From positions 18,862,295-18,926,294 of the forward strand of contig CM057002.1 of NCBI GenBank assembly GCA_029891345.1: a DNA stretch of 64,000 bases. Reading direction: 5' to 3'. This DNA comes from Dryococelus australis (lineage: Eukaryota > Arthropoda > Insecta > Phasmatodea > Phasmatidae). Numbering within the stretch: the stretch's first letter is position 1; every line of letters begins with the position of its first letter. A program made the position numbers and the translations under genes. Of the stretch, positions 55,627 through 64,000 are shown piece by piece. Under the pieces are notes generated by a model. That model saw only the letters and a program-made list of their open reading frames with translations, did no database searches and was not told where the DNA came from.

Positions 55627-55868
55627 ATATGCTATTCGCGGTAAAGTGAGCACTTTTGAAAGCCCTTTTCATTTAGAAAATAAATCAATAATTATATTTT
55701 ATTTTAGCCTTAGATGATAACTTACGGTTGCGGTGGATTAATACACACTGTGTATATTACTTTCATCGCCATGTTTATTTTAAAAGGTGGTTAACACATA
55801 AAGAAATGGCTGAAAGGGAAAAGTAACTAGGGCTTCAAAAGTGCTCACTTTATTGTGAACGGCCTATA
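55627..55868 (-). mobile_element. MITE family B, minus copy
   Basis: tatgctattcgcggtaaagt and gtgctcactttattgtgaac, ggcctata; reverse interior attttagccttagatgataa. Confidence 0.8.
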
Positions 55869-58380
55869 CAAAGAAACTCACCAGGTTAGCCATAGTACAC
55901 TGCAGGGAAGATTTCGTACTCTCAACCTAGCAAAACAGCGGCTAAGTAAAACCTTCTAGAATGTTACAAAAATTATTTTTACGTGTCACAGTTACTTATT
56001 GATAAAATAAAGATATTTCCTTAGCTTTGGTGACTTAGACTTGTAGAAAATAAGAGTGTTGATGATTTCTCCGAAAATATAGTTTGCCAACCCACTCAAT
56101 GTTTTTATGTGTAAATTTAACTCAAACTTGAAACAAATTCTTTACACTGCTTTGCTGGTTGCGATTAAGAAGCTGTATTTGTATTTTGAAAGTTTAAGTA
56201 CTTTATGTCGCCTTGCAAAGTTTTCCCTGCTCCGCTCTGCTTTTTTGTTTCAGTGTGTTTGTGTTACATATTGCTGTTATTTGTGAGTTGTATGAGTGGT
56301 TTGGCACAACCTGTAGTGAAAATAGTGACTATAATAATGCGAACAGGGAAATTCTTGGTCAGCAGTTACGTAAAGCTGCCGTGAGCCAGTTTCTTAAGGA
56401 AACTGGAGAAGAGATTCTGGACTCCGATGGGATTGCAGAGTTGAGGGTTACAGCCCGCGCGAGTAATAGTGGAGGGTGGGTTCCACTTCACTTTAGATTA
56501 ATCGGATTAACCCTTTGATATCAAGTTGATTGAAAGGTTTAATACTTAATCCGATCTTAATCCGATCGATTTTAATATTTTATATATATTTTTTGTATTT
56601 TCATTAGATAAAATGGTATGTAACTTTGATCGATTGTTCCAATTAATTTAATTAATCAATCAAAAAATGGTTCTGTGTATAGTTGTACTTTATTTTTTTC
56701 TTTCTTTTTGGTTCGGGATGGGGAGCAGCTGTGGTACGTCCTCACCCTTGAAGATCTGACACTCGATGAGGTGTGGTGTGTTAGGGATACTGTATATATG
56801 TGCTGAATTGTGTGCATGAGTGGAATAAGTGTTAATTTTTTTTGGGTTGATAGTGCTATTTCTCATAGACAGTGGTGAGAGATAAACGATTTTTTTTTGG
56901 TAATAGTAACTAAACAGAAAGAGAAAACTATTTATAGTTAATAAACGAGAAAAATTTCTGACAGTTTAAACTAAATATATTTCAAATGAGTTCTACATAT
57001 GAATAAATAACATGAGAGAGAATTTCAACTACTTGAATAACCTGGTGTCGACAAGTGCTAAATGATCACAACTATAAGAGTCTCCAGTATGAAATTAATT
57101 AATTAATGATCTACAATGAAGCAAAAATGGTCCTATAAATTAAATGGTTGATGAACACAATAACAAAGTATTGGGAAAATGTCACTAATTGATGTCTCTC
57201 GCATTTACCAGACATGATTTTAAAACACGTCCATTGGCCTGTGAGACTGGTGAGGTACTTTTGAAACAGAATCCATATGTTAAAAAATAATTATTAAAAA
57301 TAAATTAATTTAATAACATAATTAAAAAAGAAAATGTTTAATATATGTCCATTCGCTTGGGAGGTTGTTGCAGCACTGAGTTGGATATACCACTTACATC
57401 GACTTTAAGCTGAATGAGGTGTTGAGAGAAAACATAAAATGCATCGGCCTATGTTTGATTATAGACTGAGGTTAAAAACTCGGAAATGAAAGAAAATATA
57501 AAACAAATATTACCAAATAAATTAAACGGCTAACGAACTCAAGTACATGACACACACTAAACAAATTACAGAAACCCACTATTCTGTTTTTTAAATAGAT
57601 GAAATCGAACCAGGCGCACTCCCAAAACACATCCGTCCACCTGGGAGGCTGGTGAATGAATGACTGTAGTGTATGACGTGCTCTGGTGTATAAGATGTTA
57701 TATACGTGGAACATGGTCGATAGACAACTGAGTTGAAATTATGGCAAAAACTCTGAATAAACTGACTAAACAAATTACGGAACCTATTTCCCTACCAAGC
57801 TACTATTAACGACTTTAATACACTACCTCCTACAACAAACAATGAAACAATAATAAAAAAAACTTACCCCAATTTTTAACGAACGTTTCACCATAAGAAG
57901 AATTCATTTTTAACACAAATTTCGTCGAAGCGTAGGGAGATTAGGATGACCTAATTCCGTTAAGCATAATCGTGAAACACTTAGAAACGTTCTATATAGT
58001 ATTTTTAATTGACAAACTTGGACAAAGTAAAATTTTTAATAAATAACGGACGTACTACAAATTTTTTCATTAAGTATGTGAAATTCACGGCACTAGTTAA
58101 CAAAAACGATAGTTGAAAATGCTACGAAGTTTCGTCGACCGATCTCAGAAACGTAATTTACACGATAAACGCACTATATTGGCTTATCTTATGAAAATAA
58201 TTTATTCCTGATAAATTAAAAAACTTATACAAATTTTTTATATTAAAACACTTATATAATATCGCTTAATGAGAGGTGAAGCTCGCTGTCCACCGCATCT
58301 GGTGAATAGATGCTTCTGAGGAAAGAGCGATTTGTACATGTATCCTGGACATGTGTTTACGAAGAACTAACATGGAGCCA
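55869..58380. other. AT-rich, weak degenerate repeats
   Basis: A 101-codon plus frame at 56213-56518 starts with a hydrophobic stretch (LLFCFSVFVLHIAVICELY) but resembles no family I know. Between 57.2 and 57.7 kb three loosely similar passages (acgtccattggcctgtgaga; atgtccattcgcttgggagg; catccgtccacctgggaggc) suggest an old, degenerate repeat. Confidence 0.3.
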
Positions 58381-58399
58381 ACCTGTGAGAACTGTGCAC

Positions 58400-58830
58400 A
58401 TCAGTCCTGCCCGCAGCTGCCGCCTCCCCCCCCCCCCCTTCGCCCAAACCCAGAGCATGTTTTCGTCCGAAAATAGAGTTCTTCTCCAAGGCCATGCACC
58501 CTGCTATCAATCAAATGCAGCGCTTCGCAAAACCTGCCCACGGGTCCCTCAAGGACAGAACGCATTTCCGGAGTAACGCCCTGTCCACCGCTATGCACCC
58601 CCTCCCCCTCCCCTTACACCAGCCCAGAGCGCATTTCCTGCTGGCTGGAGAACTACCCCGTCCAGGTCCACGGAGGGCGCTTCACAACCCCCCGCTTTCG
58701 ATTAAAGTCCACAAACCCCCACCCTCCTCCCTTCACCACCAGCCCAGATTGTGTCTTTTTCCAACAACTTTGGGGACTCTCCACCTGCCAGACACCCCTC
58801 AAAACACCCAGTTGGACTCTTCCAAAGTAT
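58400..58830 (+). repeat. C-rich imperfect repeat region
   Basis: Strongly C-biased plus strand with two loosely similar blocks (ttcgcccaaacccagagcat; ttacaccagcccagagcgca; ttcaccaccagcccagattg). Frames on both strands are open because of the bias; not considered coding. Confidence 0.5.
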
Positions 58831-59839
58831 TTATTTGTTTGTAAAACTATGCTATACACATTAATTGTGGACTCTCCCGAAAATATGCCCTGTCTGGTTC
58901 TGTGAGAGGAGTACTTATTTCCCCCTGCCCGTCCCTTCCCCTGACTTGCCATACCTGGAGATGGTCAGCAGCCTTCTAACCTTTACGCCATGGATGTTAG
59001 AAAAATTCTTGCAATTCGAGTCTCAAGTGTTTCAACATTTATTTTCATCGAATAAATATTTAATAAATTTTGCTGAAAATTACTCCCTTAACATTAATAA
59101 CTAGATTGAAAATATTAGCTGTAGATATGTAAATGTATTTATGGAAATGCAATTTATTGATTCCAAATAACTTTCGCTATCACAATTAATTATTATTTAC
59201 ACCTTTTCCACCAAATTCCGGACAGCGAAGTGAAAACTTTTATAAAGCTTTGATGAAATGTTCAGAAAAGTAATTTAATTTCTTTCATTATTATTATTAC
59301 CGAATTTAATGCTATGAAGGAATTGAATTTATAACATTTCTTTTCTAACACCGAAACCCAAGCTTGTGTATAGGGTTGTCTAAACCCATTCCGGATGTTT
59401 AAGAGAAACTACATGAAAGCGATGGTAGGAACACACAATGAACATCGACCTATATTTAGTCATATCTCCCTCGTTCTTTTATCCTCTTTCTACAGCATTG
59501 TATCCTAACATTAATGCAGGATCAATATTCCCTTTCCTTTATAATAGGCACCGGTTATGGAAAACTTTACAGTCTCCCTGCATAGAATTCTTTTTTACAA
59601 AAAAAATTTAGGTAAGAAATAAATGAGTTGGGGATATTTTTAATGATTTTAAAGAAATGTATAATTAAAAGGATTTAACATACTGGATTATTGCTCAAAT
59701 GTTAATCCAATGAAACGATAAACCAATCAAGTGGATTCCTTGCACAATAAATTACACACCCAAACCCTATCCACAGGTTTCTTAAATAAAATAAAACATC
59801 AAATATGATTTAAAATCTTTTATTTACTATCATAATTTT
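58831..59839. other. unassigned, where the Polinton terminus may lie
   Basis: No terminal inverted repeat could be identified without the other end of the element. The element boundary probably falls in or just left of this stretch. Confidence 0.3.
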
Positions 59840-60870
<1,031 letters not shown>

Positions 60871-60874
60871 TATA

Positions 60875-61390
60875 ACTATCTCCTTTCAGCTCTTCAATAA
60901 TATAAACAATTTCGTTTGCATGTGAATTATTACCAGATTATCTCGAATCTATGAGAAGTTTTAATCTATCAACCAATTTATTGGGATCGTTCCAATATAC
61001 AGGTGAAAACCAGTTGTCAATTTCAACTTTATATGTTCCACTTCCGACTATATATGCTATTAAATGTAGATTCGGATGGTTTTCTTCTCCTAAATGGTTA
61101 TTTGCTTTCGTAAGATGAACAAGTTCTTAATATTTCTGCAAATCGGTGTCGGAATTTCCATTCGGAAAGTTTTTAAACAATAATTCAAACAATCCTTCAC
61201 TAATTACGGTTATGTAATCACCTATTTTAATTTTATTGTCAGGCAAAAAAGGCTATTACTGATCTCCAACGAACCAGATAAACACCAAAAGTATCTCGCA
61301 TAGGACAATTATATTTTAAAGCTAAATAATGATATGTTAATTGAGAAAGGAGTTGCTTTTTGTTATTTTTTTGTTAAAGGTTCTTCTTCC
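60875..61390 (-). pseudogene. conserved Polinton-associated hypothetical protein, broken
   Basis: On minus, recognisable stretches are ISEGLFELLFKNFPNGNSDT and, further C-terminal, WNDPNKLVDRLKLLIDSR, HANEIVYIIEELK. The latter pattern (DPN.LVDRL.LL..S, then NEI..IIEEL) recurs in uncharacterised proteins encoded next to the integrase in insect Polintons. The frame has several stops. Function unknown; a virion or DNA-packaging role is only a guess from its neighbours. Confidence 0.55.
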
Positions 61391-61559
61391 GATTTAATTT
61401 CCAAAGCTGTTTCATTAGGTTTATTTAACACAGAATTCAATGTATCCATTCTACTCATAATAGGTTTAAATATTTCTTTGAATAAAACATTCTATTCCAT
61501 ATGAGCTCATTTGGCTTGTAACTATTTTTCTTTACACCAGATATAACATTAACTTCAAT
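61391..61559. other. spacer between Polinton pseudogenes
   Basis: Low-complexity AT-rich sequence; no separate gene recognised. Confidence 0.3.
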
Positions 61560-62290
61560 CTATTTATATATTAATTAAGTAGTTGGTTTTTTAAAATGTT
61601 GCAGTAGTTCGAATAGTTTGGGCTTTTTCAACCTGATCGATTTTACTTAAAACAACATCTAATTTAGCTACAGTCTTAACTCTCAAATCATTAATAAAAT
61701 AATTTATTCACGTTTCCAAATCATTATTTTGTTTTCTCAAATATGTTCATGTAATGAAACCAAATCTTCTATCAATCAATTCATCACTTATATATTGGAT
61801 TATTTGTTACATTTGTGTTTCAAGTTGTTTTGTAATAGTAGCGCTTACCACTCCATTAATTACAACTCTTAACTTTTCTTGCATTTCTGTAAGTTTTGTT
61901 GTAAAAACTATGTTTGTCATATCAATAAAGTCTTCACTAATTCCATTTAAATGTTCTCTATTCTAAATTTCTAACTCTGCAAATCATTCTAAATATTGTT
62001 TAAAATGTTTAAAATTACACTAGTGTTTTTATAAACATTATCATTCAAATTCACTAACTTTATTGATTTTATCTTGAATATAATTTGATTGTGATTTAAA
62101 TACAATTAGCATAATAGGATTTTAAGTCTTCAATGTAACGTTTATTTACCACATCGCTATCTTTCACAGCCATACCCACATTACGTAATATATGACCATT
62201 CAAATCACAATTCCCATTGCGATTTTTGGTTAAAAAGCTATTGTAATAGTTACATTTTAAACTGCTATGTCCAAACTTTGGAAAACTCAT
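61560..62290 (-). pseudogene. fibre-like protein of the Polinton, broken
   Basis: The N-terminal 64 codons (62290-62096) start MSFPKFGHSS and contain LNGHILRNVGMAVKDSDVVN then KRY, the pattern seen at the base of fibre/attachment-like proteins of adintoviruses and tailed phages (NG..LRNVG...DAV.K.Y). Beyond a stop, the same strand continues to about 61560 with a polar, heptad-like sequence (KLDVVLSKIDQVEK) consistent with a coiled-coil shaft, interrupted by more stops and shifts. The start overlaps the end of the ATPase gene by 26 bases. Likely a virion surface protein. Confidence 0.55.
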
Positions 62291-62987
62291 TGTTCTTTAC
62301 CTGGAAGTAAAAAACTGTTATAACCAGACCTATATCTGCCTGTATATAGGGGAAGCATTGGTATGGTATAATCACTAAAAAAAACTGTAGTTGTCTTTCC
62401 AACGGTAAAAAACATGTATTTTTAAACTTTTTACAGGTCATATCGCCTAAAACATGATCATTGTAAATATGTTGCAGATTCATGCTATCCATTTTAAACA
62501 CAATTGCCATATTTGCATTATCGTGCAAATTATGTTTTGTAATACATGCGTAGCTTTGTGATAGATAAAAACAATCAACGTTTGAATGTCGACCAAAACT
62601 TAAATATTGCTGTATTTCACCCTGTGCTTCACACCAAACGTCATTAAAAATAAATACGGAATTGGGTAATGCTTCATTCGGAGGCACTATATCATCTTTA
62701 TTTGTAAATGGTAAATATTGCATTTCTTCAATTAATGACAAAATGATTGCTAATCATTGATATTTCTCTTGTCGTATTGTTTTAGAAAACACATATATGT
62801 TTTCAAATTAAAATCCATTTGGATTTTCCAACAGCAACTCGATAACACAAGTTTTTCCACATGCAGAAGGACCTCTTATTATACATAGTATATTTGATGG
62901 TAAAAGAATGCTACATTTCTGTTCAATTACGTTTTCTTTCATATTAACAATTACTGGCACATGTACATTTTGTTTTATAACCTTCAT
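62265..62987 (-). pseudogene. FtsK/HerA-type packaging ATPase of the Polinton, broken
   Basis: Genome-packaging ATPase. On minus from an ATG at 62987 (a second in-frame ATG at 62942), a Walker A motif GPSACGKT lies near residues 39-46. After two in-frame stops the frame continues with a Walker B-like hydrophobic strand ending in acidic residue (SVFIFNDVW), GRHSNVDCFYLSQSY, the family's sensor-like segment, and CKKFKNTCFLP. Length without breaks is near that of family members (about 240 residues). It is the gene nearest the divergent promoter region. Confidence 0.8.
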
Positions 62988-63009
62988 TTCTACACATTTA
63001 GACAGTTTG

Positions 63010-63509
63010 CGTTCTGTTGAAAATAATGGCTTGTACTACACATATCAAAAAGGAAGTGGTGTATTGAATACATTAATTAATAAATTACCATTTGAATTGC
63101 ATATACCGAAATACAATTATTGTGGATCGGGTACTAAACTCGCCAAATGTCTGGCGTTGAACGATCAAGGAATAAACTCTCTGAATAATGCTTGTAAAGA
63201 ACACTATATAGTTATGATCGAACAAATGATTTGAAAGAAAGACATATAACGGATACAATTCTAGCTGATAAAGCAGCGAATTTAAGGAAGAATCCATCTA
63301 TACCAACAGGTGAAAAGCTAGGTGCCTGGGTTGTTGATAAAGTCATGTGTGCAAAGGTTAAAAAAGGCATGGGTATAAAATGTAAAACTATATACAAAAC
63401 AAAGAAAGGAGGAATCATCCCATTCCTACTTCTAGCATTAACAGCACTTGGATCAATCATCGGAGGAGTTTCGGCAATTAGTAGAGCAGTTAAATCAAAA
63501 GGTAAATGA
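63010..63509 (+). pseudogene. PLA2-pX minor capsid protein of the Polinton, frameshifted
   Basis: A parvovirus-type phospholipase A2 domain (YNYCGSGTKLAKCL, calcium-loop region, and NNACKEHYIVM, active-site helix) is followed in another frame, from 63231, by KLGAWVVDKVMCAKVKKGMG and the pX-like hydrophobic segment GGIIPFLLLALTALGSIIGG. In adintoviruses these parts form one minor capsid protein. Here a frameshift near 63230 separates them. In the active-site helix the usual His-Asp pair reads His-Tyr, so the lipase would be inactive even apart from the shift. No in-frame ATG is clear just upstream; the true start is unresolved. Confidence 0.75.
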
Positions 63510-63945
63510 ATGTATTTGAAACCCTAAAAAGTTGGACAAGGACGAAAAAACTCGAAACGTGGAAAAAATGCAGAAATTCCTAATTAGTCTTCCAAAGTAT
63601 GCATTAAAAATCAAAGATATTAATGTATTTGTAAAGAAACTGGATATTCCCTATTTTGGAGGTAAGTATATGAGAGACAATTTACCAAAGAAACCAAATC
63701 TTTGTGAATATATGATCGTTAATTTAGATTCGAAACAAAACGAAGGAACACATTGGATAGCATTAGTTAAAAATGTAAATCAATCCTTGTATTATACAGT
63801 TTCAGTGATTTACGTCTTCCAATTGAAATATGTAATTGTTTAAAAAAACACGCAATTAAGATACAATTATCAAAAAGAACAACTACCAAATACAATCAAT
63901 TGGGACATTTATGTTTACATAGTTTGACTATAAATAGGATATATA
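63510..63945 (+). pseudogene. adenain-like cysteine protease of the Polinton, frameshifted
   Basis: Maturation protease of the virion (Ulp1/adenovirus protease fold). The frame from 63532 contains FGGKYMRDNLPKKP and NEGTHWIALVKN, the latter holding the catalytic His (GTHW). A frameshift near 63800 moves the remainder to another frame, where QLGHLCLHSL near 63890-63920 holds the candidate catalytic Cys. The ATG directly after the pX stop (63510) is in a different frame and stops after five codons, so the start is also damaged. It follows the minor capsid gene without a gap, as usual for this gene pair. Confidence 0.75.
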
Positions 63946-64000
63946 AGTGCAATATTAAGCATATTAGTAATATGTCAATAATGTTGATATTGAGTGTAAA

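Noticed and set aside
58310-58844. Proline-rich protein gene
   Set aside because: The open frames come from C-rich low-complexity DNA and exist on both strands; no start or splice support.
61754-61966. 70-codon plus ORF rich in hydrophobic residues, possible membrane protein
   Set aside because: Antisense shadow of the coiled-coil-like region of the fibre-type pseudogene.

Overview
This is a gene-poor, AT-rich stretch of nuclear DNA from an animal, most likely an insect. The organism call rests on the mix of DNA transposons (Tc1/mariner, hAT, piggyBac-type, PIF/Harbinger-type), tRNA-headed SINEs, an insect-style non-LTR reverse transcriptase remnant and a Polinton/adintovirus-like element. 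Long unexplained intergenic sequence fits a large genome, possibly polyneopteran, but I cannot name the species. No complete host protein-coding gene is visible. The host signal is one near-intact tRNA-Leu(UAG), a second tRNA-Leu broken by a SINE, and two candidate first coding exons (near 10.1-10.2 kb and 47.6-47.8 kb, both on the minus strand).

Layout. 0-12 kb: SINE, LTR-like unit, a 36-bp minisatellite, several ~420-bp MITEs (family A), a hAT MITE, a foldback element abutting a TTAA-flanked MITE, and a GC-rich candidate exon. 12-18.2 kb: second LTR-like unit, hAT and Tc1 transposase remnants, two copies of a ~640-bp repeat, and a 3 x 216-bp satellite. 19-28 kb: more family A and B MITEs, SINEs, a reverse-transcriptase C-terminus, a foldback MITE and a GC-rich promoter-like patch. 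29.0-34.7 kb: one 5.7-kb foldback element with arms of about 1.9 kb and a 9-bp candidate target duplication. 35-46 kb: MITEs, a TAA-flanked Harbinger-type MITE, SINEs and 30-, 49-, 23- and 30-bp tandem arrays. 46.6-54.4 kb: two tRNA-Leu sequences interrupted at nearly the same D-loop position by one SINE family, one of them in an inverted duplication with an uninterrupted tRNA-Leu; a TIR element carrying seven 68-bp repeats sits inside this duplication. 55-59.8 kb: mostly unassigned. 59.8-64 kb: one end of a decayed Polinton/adintovirus-like provirus.

The Polinton part has the usual divergent arrangement. Integrase (with a C-terminal chromodomain-like segment), a conserved hypothetical protein, a fibre-like protein and the packaging ATPase lie on minus; the PLA2/pX-type minor capsid protein and the adenain-like protease lie on plus. 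Every recognisable gene carries a stop, a frameshift or both, so it is a dead copy. Polymerase B and the major capsid gene are not in the window.

Homology calls were made by eye from translated motifs. Repeat boundaries are good to a few bases where a TIR or TSD is described and to tens of bases elsewhere.
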